A stretch of 64,000 nucleotides of DNA from NCBI GenBank assembly GCA_023853785.1, contig JAJIRX010000062.1, positions 47,225-111,224 of the forward strand, in the 5' to 3' direction. This DNA comes from Psilocybe azurescens (taxonomy: Eukaryota; Basidiomycota; Agaricomycetes; Agaricales; Agrocybaceae). A program made the position numbers and the translations under genes. How positions within the stretch are numbered: position 1 is the first letter of the stretch; each line of letters opens with the position of its first letter. Positions 34,470 to 45,723 of the stretch are shown here, in pieces. The notes beneath the pieces are model-generated. The model searched no databases, was not told the origin of the DNA, and saw nothing but the letters and a program-made list of their open reading frames with translations.

Positions 34470-34869
34470 TGTTGGAATGTCAAGGTGCGCATAGACTGCG
34501 TACCATCGGATAAAGGACAAGTGTTATCTATCAAATACCAAGTAAATGTATAGCATGGTGCGCGACCTATAAGTCGCGCACCATACGGACTATTATTTTC
34601 TTCTTCTCTTTTATGTTCGTACCCTTTTTCGTATCATGTAGCATACGCACAGGCACTCGGTGCATCTCGTATAACAGAGCACCTCGTTTCATTTCCCTCC
34701 CTCAGTTGATCTATCTGGTCTCCTGAGGTGAGCTTACTTATTCTACAATTCAGTACACCTATACTCACAGTTTCGTAGTCTTACATACATCTGTTTCCTA
34801 TAGGTACTATACAATTTATACAGTTGATCTATCTGGTCTCCTGAGTCTTACATACATCTGTTTCCTATA
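34470..34869 (+). repeat. Left LTR (400 bp)
   Basis: Starts TGTTGGAATG and ends TTTCCTATA, so the usual terminal CA is replaced by TA. It carries a perfect 12-bp inverted repeat at 34555-34566 / 34573-34584 with loop CTATAA. Two direct repeats occur in its 3' half: CAGTTGATCTATCTGGTCTC and the TCTTACATACATCTGTTTCC block each appear twice. It is identical to the right LTR by eye over its whole length. Confidence 0.95.
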
Positions 34870-34888
34870 GGTTATGGGCCCCGAACTC
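34870..34888 (+). other. Candidate primer-binding site
   Basis: GGTTATGGGCCCCGAACTC begins at the first base after the left LTR, the expected place for tRNA priming. I could not determine the matching tRNA. Confidence 0.5.
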
Positions 34889-34951
34889 AGACCTTAAATC
34901 CAGAATTAACTCAAAGCTTTTATTCCTCGAAAACTTCACAATCTATCTACA

Positions 34952-37900
34952 ATGTCTGTCACCACTAAACTAGGCGACGACTTCCTTCGCATTCCTAAGC
35001 TAGACAATGCCGGTACCAACTGGGTTGTTTACCGTGACCGTTTCCTACTCTCCATAGATGCCCGCGGGCTAGGGGAGCATCTAGACGGCACGGGGAAGCT
35101 CCAACAAACCTGCACCCTGCGCCAACAGACGGATCGTCACAGACGCTCACTGCAGAAGAAAAGCTAGCGGTTGCGGAGTATGTGAAAGCAAATAAATTGT
35201 GGAAACAAGAGGAGGCGATCGTACGCCAGCAGCTAGCTAGCACGATCCCTGACACCCTGTTCCTCAAGACTCGACTTCTTCCCACTGTCGAAGAAATGTG
35301 GAACGCCCTGGAAGACAATTTCCAGGTAAAATCCCGTATGGTTTCTGTAGATCTACGCCGCCGACTTCAGGAGGAGCGCTGCACAGAGAAAGGAGACGTA
35401 CGTGCGCATTTTGCCAAGCTCAGGCTAATGCGTGAAGAGCTCAGCTCTATGGGACACCCAGTCGACGACAGCGAGTTCTACGCCATCATCATGGGCTCCC
35501 TTCCAACCTCCTACGACTCATTTGTGTCAGTAATCGATGCAACGTTCCGTACCACTGTGTCTACACACCTTTCTTTATCCTTAGCCACCTCTACATCCTA
35601 CGTCGCACCCAGCCCATCTCCAGAGAACCTCATGACCACCGTCATTGAGGAATATGAACGCCGATCGCTCAGATCAAAGAACGGCCGGAAAGACACTGAA
35701 AATGTTGCCTTCTACTCCAATGACAATCAGAAGGGGAACCGAGATGGCATCGAATGCTTCAATTGCCACAAACCCGGCCACTATAAATCTGAGTGCTGGA
35801 ACAAAGGTGGCGGCAAGGAAGGGCAACGCCCAAAGCGTGCTAAAGGGAACGGCAGGTCGAAAGGAAAGGGTAAAGACTCGAAAGACTCGAAAGATTCCAA
35901 ATCGAGTGACAAGGGAAAGGAGAAGGAGAAGGACGATAAATCGTCAGATAAAGCCAATACAGCTAAAGACGACTTACCAGCTGAAGCATGGGCCACCATG
36001 GCCGACGACACCCCTGACGTCCCTCTCAGTCTCCACTACCTAGACGATCACATTGACAATATCTTCGAATATATGTGTGATGTATGCACAGAACGTGCAA
36101 ACCCCGAAAGCCCAAGTTATCGTACTGAATCTAATGACGATGGCGACACTACGGACTCTGAAATGCCCAATTTAATGGCAGCATCCGACTCTGAGGACGA
36201 GGATGAAGGTGACTTACCTGAACGCGCTACCGAATTTGACGAACGCGCACCCAGTCTCTTCGATGACAGTGATCTCGATAGTGACGACGAGGGCTTCCCA
36301 GCTCTCCAATCTGTATCCGATTCGGATTCGGATGACGATGAACGCGATGCGACGGTCTTCGATTTTTCAGATGAAGAATCAGTCGCCAAAGTTGATTCAG
36401 ACTTTGACAATGTACTGATCTTCAATGATGCGGAGGAGGAGGACTATGAGTGGGAGGACTACGTTAGTGACAACGATGCAGCCTATAAAACCTCCTACAC
36501 AGTGGAGGAACTCACCACCCCTGCCGCCGAGGCACACATCGACCTCTATGATTCGGGTGCCACTCGCCATATGTCGGGTGCTAAAAGCAGATTCTTAAAT
36601 CTGATCCCAATCGAACCCAAATCCATCGCTGCCGCAGATAACAGGTCGTTTAGCGCCACAGCAAAAGGGGACATGATTATCCACGTACCAAACGGATCAT
36701 CCGGAGTTTCCGAAGTCCTCTTGAAGGATGTCCTGTATGCCCCATCGATGAGCGTCACATTGGTGTCAATCAGTCGCATTGTCGAGAGCGGTGCTTCTGT
36801 TCTATTCGCCAAAACCTCCTGTCGAATCTACGACAAGGACAATGCGTGTGTTGGGAACATCCCAGTCCACGGCGGCCTCTATCGTGTATATGCCAAACGA
36901 CCATCCACCGAGTTTGCTGGAAGGACCAAAGTTCTCGTCAGCATCGACGAACTGCATCGCCGTCTTGGGCATGTCTCCCATGCACGCGCAAAATACCTGG
37001 TCGATAATGATCTCGTAGTCGGTGTCGAACTTGATCCCATGAGCAAGCCGTCCGTATGCGAAAGCTGCGAATGGTCAAAGGGACAACGAAAGGCTATACG
37101 CAGGGAAAAGGCAAATGAGCGAGCAGAAGCTGTAGGCGATGAAATCCACTCGGACCTATGGGGGCCAGCGCCGGTTGAATCTATCAATTGTATGCGCTAC
37201 TATGTCAGCTTTACGGACGATCACAGTCGATACACGAACCTGTACTTCCTGCGCTCCAAAGACGAAACCTTCGAAGCCTACCTCGAATACGAAGCATGGC
37301 TGTTCACCCAGTTCGGCATCCGCATCAAGATGCTGCACTCAGATCGAGGAGGAGAGTTCCTAAGCAATGAATTCTCATCACATCTCAAAACGCAAGGGAC
37401 AGTACGAGCACTCACCGTACACGATACACCAGAGTACAACGGCGTCGCAGAACGCCTCAATCGAACTCTCCTGGCAAAGGTTCGAGCAATGCTGCATGAC
37501 AGCAAATTGCCGAATTTCCTTTGGGCAGAAGCTGTACGTCATGCAGTATACCTGAAGAATCGAACCTGGACACGTACCCTCGATAATGCCACTCCGTACG
37601 AGGTATTCACCTCAAACAAGCCCGACCTCACCAACTTGCCAGTATGGGGATGCCGCGTTCGTGTACACGACGCCAAGAACAACAAGTTGGGCCCTAGATC
37701 GAAATTAGGATTCTGGGTTGGATTCGACGAAGAATCAAACGCTCACCGTGTTTATTGGCCCGAAAAACGCTCCGTCACTGTGGAACGCAGCGTCAAGTTT
37801 AATTTCGACGAAGAGATTCTTGTCGACGCGTCTACATTACCTGATGCAGTAAACGACGTCGATCCCAACTCCACCGCCACCAACGACCCTGCAACGCCAC

Positions 37901-39799
37901 ACTCTCCCAAAACGGAAACGCCCACTAAGGCCACCGTTGAAGACGTGAATGAAGATGAAGATGAGGACGAAGAAAAGGCGGAACCTACCGACCACGTCCC
38001 TGTCGATGAATTCCAGCCACGTCGTAGCTCTCGCATTCGCACCGAGTCCGACTATGTCCGTCGTCTTCGAGAAGGCGTTGGCCTTACGAGCGCACGCCCG
38101 TCAGCGTCGCTTTTGCCAAAAGGTGTGCAGGAGGCGAAAGAAAGTGGAGGAATGGCGAATGAGGAAGAGGATGAGTGGGAGATGGTGGAGGTGGCTGAAC
38201 ACGCCATGTCAGCTGTAATGGCTGGGGCGGAAGGGCTAACCCCAACGTTTGAGGAAGCTCGATCCCGTGCGGATTGGCCTAAATGGGATGAAGCGATCAA
38301 AAGGGAATTGGAATCCCTAAAGCGAAATAACACCTACCAGGTCGTCGAACGTCCACCCAAAGGAACGAACGTTATCAAGTGTCGATGGGTTCTCCGGATC
38401 AAGAAGAACTCTGCGGGTGAAATCGATAAATACAAAGCACGGCTCGTAGCTAAGGGTTTTACTCAAATTTACGGAATTGACTACCTCGAAACGTACTCAC
38501 CTGTTGCCAAAATCACCAGCTTCCGAATCCTACTCGCACTTGCAGCTCGAAACGACTGGACATGCGACAGCTTCGACTTCGATACAGCCTACCTCAACAG
38601 CACTTTGGGGGAGCATGAAGAGACTTACCTGGAGCAACCTGCTGGTTATGCGACAGGAAACACTCGCACTCACGTTTGGAAACTCAAGAAGACCCTTTAC
38701 GGTCTAAAGCAGGGAGCGAAAAATTGGTACGACGCTCTTCACAAAGCGCTTACTGATTTAGGCTTTGTACGCACAGAAGCGGACCACGGCGTTTTTGTAA
38801 AGAAAACTGGGAAAGACTCACTCTTCCTAGCTGTCCACGTCGATGATTGCCTCATTACAGGCACTTCCCCTTCCCTCATCGCTTTCTTCAAGTCCGACAT
38901 GCACAAGAAATATAAGCTAACGGATTTAGGTCCCGTCGAATGGCTTTTAGGGATCAAGATAACACGAAACCGAAAAGAACGTACCATCTCCCTATCCCAA
39001 CACGCGTATATTGACAGCATTATCACTCGCTTCAATTTCAATGACCTCAAACCATCCGCCGTCCCCATGAATCCCAACGCCACCCTCAGCGAGTCCCAAT
39101 CGCCAACACGCATCGCTGATATCGAAAAGATGAAGCACGTACCCTATCGAGAAGCCGTAGGCTCTCTCAACTACGCAGCCACTGGCACCCGCTCCGACAT
39201 TGCGTTCGCCGTCTCCACTTGTGCACGATTTTGCAACAACCCAGGATGGGAACACTGGGAAGCGGTCAAGACCATCTTTAGGTACCTTAAAGGAACCCAG
39301 CAACTCGAACTCGTATATGGCGGCGTCAATCGAGGTCTAGAAGGCTACGTCGACGCAGACGGCTCCTCACAAGACCATAGACGTGCCATTTCTGGCTACG
39401 TATTCCTCATAGACGGCGGTGCCGTTTCCTGGTCATCGAAGAAACAAGAATTAGTCACACTCTCAACCACGGAAGCCGAATATGTCGCTCAAACGCACGC
39501 CGCCAAAGAAGCCATTTGGCTTCGAAGACTTCTAGGGAGCTCTTCACACCACTTTCTGAACCCACCACTCTCTTCTCGGACAGCCAGTCAGCCATCGCAC
39601 TCGCCAGCGACGGGCACTATCACGCCCGCACCAAACATATCGATATACGCTATCACTTTATTCGCTACATTATCGACGAGGGGCAATCAAGCTAATCTAC
39701 TGCCCTACGGACAACATGGCTGCCGATACCCTCACCAAAGCCTTACCCAGCATCAAAGCGAAACATTTCGCGGCGGCTCTCGGATTGCGCACAGCTTGA
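34952..39799 (+). CDS. Copia Gag-Pol polyprotein, three frame breaks
   Basis: Starts MSVTTKLGDDFLRIPKLD at 34952. The Gag region has the UBN2-like fold pattern and a CX2CX4HX4C zinc knuckle at 35755-35796 (CFNCHKPGHYKSEC). An unusual Asp/Glu/Ser-rich insert of about 150 residues follows (36000-36500). Protease has DSGATRHMSG near 36550. The pre-integrase HRRLGHVSHARA and Cys pair come next. The integrase DDE residues lie in HSDLWG, HSDRGGEF and AERLNRT. Reverse transcriptase has KARLVAKGFTQ and HVDD (near 38836) instead of YVDD, and RNase H has YVDADG and STTEAEYVA. Frame breaks, each one base short: AA at 35096-35097, GGG at 39535-39537, and the G run at 39680-39683. All catalytic motifs are present. 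Confidence 0.93.
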
Positions 39800-39806
39800 A
39801 GGGGAG
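39798..39806 (+). other. Polypurine tract
   Basis: GAAGGGGAG ends exactly at the first base of the right LTR, the usual plus-strand primer site. It overlaps the pol stop codon. Confidence 0.8.
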
Positions 39807-40206
39807 TGTTGGAATGTCAAGGTGCGCATAGACTGCGTACCATCGGATAAAGGACAAGTGTTATCTATCAAATACCAAGTAAATGTATAGCATGGTGCGC
39901 GACCTATAAGTCGCGCACCATACGGACTATTATTTTCTTCTTCTCTTTTATGTTCGTACCCTTTTTCGTATCATGTAGCATACGCACAGGCACTCGGTGC
40001 ATCTCGTATAACAGAGCACCTCGTTTCATTTCCCTCCCTCAGTTGATCTATCTGGTCTCCTGAGGTGAGCTTACTTATTCTACAATTCAGTACACCTATA
40101 CTCACAGTTTCGTAGTCTTACATACATCTGTTTCCTATAGGTACTATACAATTTATACAGTTGATCTATCTGGTCTCCTGAGTCTTACATACATCTGTTT
40201 CCTATA
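39807..40206 (+). repeat. Right LTR (400 bp)
   Basis: Identical by eye to the left LTR, including the hairpin and both internal duplications. It is followed by the right TGAGA at 40207-40211. Confidence 0.95.
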
Positions 40207-41089
40207 TGAGAAGCAGGCGCTGTTTCGAGGGAGGAAGATTCCCGAGTCTACCACAATGCCAGAGTGTTTGTTGCTCTCCGAATATCCCTCGTTAAGCTCC
40301 AGGTTTTTTTATCTAGGTCTCCTAAGTATTCCTTCTTTCGTTGCCGACAAACCACATCCCCGCTACTTTCCATACACAACTTCATTCATTGCTGAAGACG
40401 GTAGCTCCACTGATTTTCGATGCTAGCATTTTTGGAAATGCATCACATACCTTGCAGAGATTTATAATGAGGCCGTGGCGGCGGTGAATCCCGCAAAGCT
40501 GGTCGTCAAATTCGTTGTAAGTTACGGCAAGGAGGTCCACGAGCTCCTCGCCCGCGAAGGCTGGGCTCCTACCCTTCGATACTGCGGCCCTTTACTAGTG
40601 ACCGAGTCCTCCGGAATTTTTCTCGAACCCGCTCAATGTGCCCCTCCTGGTCTTTCCTTGCGGTCGGATCTAATGCATATGGTCGTAATGGACTGTAATG
40701 GACTATATTGACGCTCAAGCCGACGCACCGCCGGATGCATGTGCTTAGGTCAAGGCCATTTTGATGCTGCTGCACTCTAAGGGATACGTTTTTGGTGATT
40801 TGCGAGAGCAAAATATTCTTTTCGACGCAGATGGCAAAGTCAAATTCATTGACTTTAACTTGTGTGGACGGTACGATATGAATATCCGCGATAAGAAATT
40901 ACCGAACGACCTACAGAACCTGATTGACAAAGACAAGAACCGGATTCAGGTTGGAGACAGGCCCTATTATGCACATTTTACCTTTTGGCTATGTCGACGT
41001 TGGAAGGTATGTGGGCCCGTGGTATGCACCCTCTTGCACCGATTCGGCCTCAACATGACTGGATGATGCTTGAGAAACTCTTGGAGTAG
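40207..41089 (+). pseudogene. PKL/CCIN3-like protein kinase gene, interrupted by the copia element
   Basis: Agaricomycete-type protein-kinase-like sequence. The N-lobe is recognisable as AKLVVKFVVSYGKEVHELLA with EGWAPTLRYCG. The hinge is DLMHMVVMDYID and the catalytic loop GYVFGDLREQNILF, where GD is the HRD-equivalent. The metal-binding segment is KVKFIDFNLCGRYD, and the end is GMHPLAPIRPQHDWMMLEKLLE (stop 41087-41089). Lesions: the retrotransposon upstream, an in-frame TAG at 40424-40426, a tandem duplication of GTAATGGACT (40685-40704) that shifts the frame, and a T run at 40976-40979 one base short. The frame from the left flank of the element continues into 40212 onwards once one TGAGA is removed, so the insertion appears to lie in the coding region. 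Confidence 0.72.
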
Positions 41090-41897
41090 TGATAATTTCC
41101 AGCATTCGTGTAGTGTATTCCCCGTCGCCTTATAATTGGGTAAACACTAGTATGGTATCTTATATGACCCCGTCAACATATGGCCCAAAAATCTCGTCAA
41201 GGTTCAAAGCATGGTGGTAGAAAGTAGCAACTTCACGTAAATTCTTCCATTCTTTTTCCTTTTGTCTTTGCTCGTGTCATCAAACGGCCGTTCTCTTTAT
41301 CGCGTTCTTCATCCTCCTCTACCATCTGGAAACCACATCTGGAGTGGTAGATACTCATCATAGCGCTACGTAGAAGGCCCTCCACCACTGTCTCTAACGC
41401 AAGTCATGTGAGCGTACCGGCTGCTATGGAGAACGCGAGGTATCATCAGGGCCAATAGTAATGATCGAGGTAGTGGTGGTATTACACACGGTGATGGACA
41501 ACGGCTCGCCAGAGCACTATGGCGAAGGGATAAGACGGGGGTGAGCGGCACGGGAACTGCGTCAACAAGGCAAATCTCATGCTTTCCATCAGAAGAACAT
41601 GTTAGACAGGTCAGAAACTATTGAAGCTGCTGTCGATAAACTATAGCGCAGGAAGGAACCTTAATCATATAGAATTGATGTGCCAAACAAAATAAAATCT
41701 TGTCGTCGCGTTGTATGAAAGATTCAGATAGCGATGGGTTCAGGAGCAGACAGTGAACTGCAACGAAAGGGACATAGTTCACGTGCCGGCACCTCTCGAC
41801 GCGCACCTAACAGATGCCAAATGAGGCACTTGATCGATCCTCCTGCCCGAAGCTGGGAACTCGATCCTGTTAACGGAAATTCCATTCACTCCTCAGT
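41090..41897. other. Intergenic region
   Basis: 800 bp with no supported gene or repeat. Confidence 0.4.
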
Positions 41898-42646
41898 ATG
41901 CGACTCTCACTGTGGCTATTCTGTTCCCCTTTGCTAGCGAGACTGGTTCTCTGTCGCCCAATAGAATATTCACGCACCGCCGTACGCGATACTCGAGATC
42001 TACTGGGTCTACTTGGGAAGACGCGAACGTCCCTGCAAATACCGTCACTCCGACAGCCACGTCAGTCCAAACTATCACGCCAACCTCGACAACAATTGCC
42101 ACAGGCGAGCCTCATATTCCGCCAACGTCAACGCACGTGAGAATGACAGCGGCGAGCGCGATAACCAGCAGCGCTTCGCCTCATGAAATCACGTCACCAT
42201 TGGCATCAGACAGCGTCACTTCTTCTGTATACCTCAGCCCAGGAGCCTCGACGTCCTTGAGCATCACTTCATTCGCCCCAGGCGTTCTGGAAGATGCCTC
42301 GACGACCCCACCAGCTGAGCTGAAGCAGTGGAAAGTCATTGGTATAGCGGTGATCACCGTCACATTCATCGCACTCGTCGCAATGGCAATATCGTTCTTC
42401 GATTCGTGGTGGGGCTTTGTCCGCGCGGCAATATGTGGCAAAGCGCGCAAGATAGGGCACGGCGGGGAATCAATGATACCAGACTGGGAAAAGAGGAGCT
42501 GGGAACTCCAACTGGCGAACGAGGATGGGCACCGGTATCCGACAATGGCATCTTTGGAATCGATCGTTAAAGAGAAAGAAAAGGCACATGAACTTGGAGT
42601 TGAAGGCAGAGGAACGGTATCGCCTGATGTAGCATATGGGTGGTGA
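41898..42646 (+). CDS. Single-pass membrane protein with Ser/Thr-rich ectodomain, one frame break
   Basis: Family not recognised. The start at 41898 gives a signal peptide (MRLSLWLFCSPLLARLVLC). An ectodomain of about 130 residues follows that is rich in Ser, Thr and Pro and likely O-mannosylated, for example TATSVQTITPTSTTIATGEP. One transmembrane helix follows (VIGIAVITVTFIALVAMAIS). The cytoplasmic tail of about 85 residues contains SMIPDWEKRSWELQ and ends VSPDVAYGW. The frame breaks once where GGG at 42005-42007 is one base short, between the signal-peptide frame and the rest. The layout resembles a cell-surface sensor or mucin-like protein; that is inference from topology only. Confidence 0.65.
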
Positions 42647-42830
42647 TCATCAGGGATGCCATTTGGTTGAAATTTCTTCACTTCTTTTCAGCAAAGTTGC
42701 GTCCGATGTTCATTTATCCTGGGGTTCCCTAAAAGTCTTAGTCTTTGGGGTAATATCAGTGTATTTTATTCAGAACTCACAGTGTATTCTTGATCGTTTG
42801 ACATTCCCTTACTATTCTTTAACCGGGAAG

Positions 42831-43097
42831 CTAATTTTGTTTATCCCAAGTCTGCTCTGGCTTTTCTTGTTGCGCTGACAAAACCTTATTTTCATAGTAG
42901 TCAGAGACAGCAAGCCCAGCTGCACCGAAGGCGCAGACTCCAAGTGAAATGATAAGACGCGTCCTTGCAGGAATTGCTATGCATTGAAGTCAGTTGGGTG
43001 GTATCCCTGAACTTCTGTGCTGTTTACCTGTCCAAGACTGAAGAAAGGTTCGATTCCGTGGTGGAGGAAGGTTTGGGTGAGATCTTCTTTCGCTCAT
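42831..43097 (-). CDS. Small two-exon membrane protein, unknown function
   Basis: A 71-residue protein in two exons (43097-43028 and 42976-42831) with canonical GT-AG splice sites. Exon 1 is Arg/Pro-rich (MSERRSHPNLPPPRNRTFLQ). Exon 2 has ARTRLIISLGVCAFGAAGLA, a probable single transmembrane helix, followed by VSDYYENKVLSAQQEK and a polar end. A basic N-terminus followed by one helix fits a small mitochondrial inner-membrane or ER protein, but I cannot assign it. Support comes from clean splicing and from a diverged duplicate at 7225-7345. Both copies lie beside FunK1 kinase loci. Confidence 0.6.
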
Positions 43098-43454
43098 CTA
43101 AAGTTTTGGGTGGTAATATCTATAGGAGACCAAAAGAACCTGAAAATACAGATGACAGCTGCAGTGGGACTGAATGGCTGTTTGTTTATGATTGCCACTT
43201 GCCAAGAAATGGTGGCCAACAATTCCAGGACTGAGATTGAAATTGCTTGCCCTTGCTTCTTTTCACTTCAAAGTTGAACAAACGTCGTTCAAAGTTCAAA
43301 CAATAAGATTGAAAAGTGTGATGAAATTAGAAAAAACAGGGTGTTGTAATTACCTATACATGGTTGTACATCCGATAAACCGAGAAAAATAACAGGACAA
43401 AGAAAGGACAAAGTAGAATAAGGATAAGGATTAAAAGAAATAAATAACCTCACA
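43098..43454. other. Spacer between the small gene and the FunK1 kinase
   Basis: 357 bp. No gene is supported. It holds repeated TTCAAAGTT words near 43265-43300. Confidence 0.4.
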
Positions 43455-45723
43455 TCAAGAGATGGAAGCAGGGCCGATACTTGCACGTTTCTTTGGCCTC
43501 TTTCTTCCGATAGACGCGTCTTCCTCGTATCTATCGCTTTCGAACGCTCTCTTTCGCCGTGGACGTGAAGGCGTAATAGGCGAGTCGAGCATAGCCAGAA
43601 GCGCCTTTGTCGCGATTTCTTCATCCAAAATGCGTAGTTGCTCAATAGCTTCATCAAAGAATCCAAGGATAGTGGCGTAGTCATCAATTGCAGAAGGTAG
43701 TAGAGGTTGCACAATATCCAGATTTGCAGCAATGAGCTTTCGGGCAATATGCGGTTTGAGGAACCCATGAATTTTGCGCAATAACTGTGCAAAGACTGGC
43801 CCAAAGAATGGACTGACGTTACGCGCAGGCAGGAATTCATCAAGAAGAAAGGTCGCTTGCTTGCTATAAGCGGCGACTTTGGGGTTCAAATAATCCCAGT
43901 CATTCAGACAGCTTGGAAAAGGTGCAACTTTCTGGCTTAGATTGGCATAGCCGATCGTTACCCAACAGAGAGCATAAAAGATAGATTCTATGTCGTCAAG
44001 ATGATCATGATGCAGGGAAGCCTTTTCTAGACCGACATCCAGGAGTTCGCTGATAGAGTGAAACGCCGGGCTTCCCTGAAGAAAATTGTCGAATAAGAAA
44101 CCGAATGAAAGGTCGAAAGCAAAGAAATTCACCGGTCGAACACGAGCACCGAGAAGACTTGTGGAACGATTTAGCCAAAATGACAGATTCGCATCAATTA
44201 TCCCTGGTTCACCAGCGGGATTGTTCTCTGGCTTGACCATGAGATTATAAAAATTAACACGGCAATAAGAAAGACCATCCTGCCATAAACTTTGGTTGCC
44301 TAATAAAATATAAAAGTAAATTGACGTAACGATCCATGCTAACAAAAGAGACACCGACCTGCGATTACATTCCGCACGCCCAACAAAAATTCTTGACGCG
44401 TGTTGAATTCGCCAAGAGAGGTGCTACCATCTTTGAAAGTCGTTCGACTGAAAACTCGATCCCAAAACACGTTCTGTTCGTGAGATGGAATTGCATCTGG
44501 TGCAAAATCTCTCATGTTCGATACTGAGTCTCCTTCTTGAGAGGCAATCATCGAACCCACAGCCACAAACTCTTCTGCAGCTTCCAAGAAGCCTTCTTCT
44601 GGGAGGCCATCCTTTGTAAGCCAGGTGTCTTTGACAAGCAACATTTTTCCACTGGAATCTTTCGCTGACCAGAAGCGGGTTCCAACCCCTCGCAAAGAAC
44701 GGCTACTAAAAACCGGACGGGTGTCCACTAGTTCATAGCACACGGGATCGCGTTTTTCATCGATTGTAGTGATATAGCGTTTCGTCTTGTCCGAGTTCCA
44801 GAACACGTCGGTATCAAATCCAACAGTATCATCGTCTGCGGAGCATACACCTAAAATCAGCCGCACAAATTGGTGTGGTTTCATATGAATATTGATAGGC
44901 GAGCTCGAATGAGCCCCACTGCGATCAAAAGCACAAATATGGGTATGGCACTCGTTGAGGAGGAGAGTATAAACAAATTTGCGGTTGTCTTGCTCCATGA
45001 AGCACTGTCTACAGTGAGGCTTTAGTTCGAAATTAAAGCCAAATTTCTCTGAGGGAAAGAAATACCTGGCATAGTGTGCCATCTGAACGAGATAGTGTTC
45101 GAAGTCCTCGGAGACCTTTGCAGCCGGGCTGACCTCTATAGGCGTTACACAATCAAGATATGTTGAAGTCAGTTTTCCTGCCCTTGTTCTACTCTTTGCC
45201 GGGAAAATTTGTCCTGTGCCCACGATTGTAATGTCAGGCACGAGCTTGAATACCTCCTTTTCGATGCTCCTTGTAGAATCAAGCATGGCAGCATCGTGCG
45301 TGAGGCGAACAGATCGGTTTTCAAAGCCTCCAAAGTGCTCCATGACCGCTTTTATCAATTCGACGAAGGGTGCGTGAAGATTTTGCTCAGAGTTTGCTTT
45401 CGAGGGTATATGTCGCCATCTTTCCGTGTCGTTGTCATATAGAGGTGAGGCATTTACGAAATGTCGGATTTCATCCTGAGAGGCCACCTTTTCCCGAAAG
45501 ACGCGCTTTCCCCAGCTTTGGTCCCAGAAAGAGTGATGTCGAAGGTCGTCTCTGACTTTTTGACATTTTGATGGATCTCTGGAAGAGCTTCCTTGGTAGT
45601 ACCCAAGAATCTGAAGTGTTTGGCAAGTAGTCGTTCAGTAGGTATGCATTTATCTTTTTCGATGGTCGGACGAGACCAGGTTCTCGTAGAGTCGCTGGTG
45701 CTGAATTTTAAGGCATCTACCAT
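43455..45723 (-). CDS. FunK1-type fungal protein kinase with degenerate catalytic loop, one frame break
   Basis: Member of the FunK1 family expanded in mushroom-forming fungi. The start is at 45723 (MVDALKFSTSDSTRTW). The N-terminal half has PFVELIKAVMEHFGGF and PVFSSRSLRGVGTRFW, then LLVKDTW (the probable ATP-site Lys region), EEGFLEAAEE and IPSHEQNVFWDR. After an intron near 44340-44400 the catalytic-loop segment reads LSYCRVNFYNLMVKP, where FunK1 proteins normally have HRD or a similar Asp. IIDANLSFWL stands for the DFG region. VNFFAFDLSF and HDHLDDIESIFYALCW match the family activation segment and helix F region. The C-terminus is basic (SRPRRKRAFE). The T run at 45489-45492 (plus) is one base short. 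It may be an inactive kinase. Confidence 0.82.

Larger units (their letters stand above)
34470..40206 (+). mobile_element. Full-length Ty1/copia LTR retrotransposon
   Basis: A 5737-bp element bounded by identical 400-bp LTRs and flanked by TGAGA duplications. A candidate primer-binding site follows the left LTR, and a purine tract precedes the right LTR. The internal gag-pol frame has the order Gag, protease, integrase, reverse transcriptase, RNase H, which defines copia. LTR identity means a very recent insertion. It interrupts a PKL-like kinase gene. Confidence 0.96.

Noticed and set aside
35182..39831. Single long pol frame read to its last open codon (39831)
   Set aside because: The last ~100 codons after 39537 are out of frame relative to RNase H homology; the true pol stop is 39797-39799.
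43040..43062. tRNA B-box-like sequence GGTTCGATTCC
   Set aside because: It lies in exon 1 of the small gene on the other strand; no A box or acceptor stem could be paired around it.
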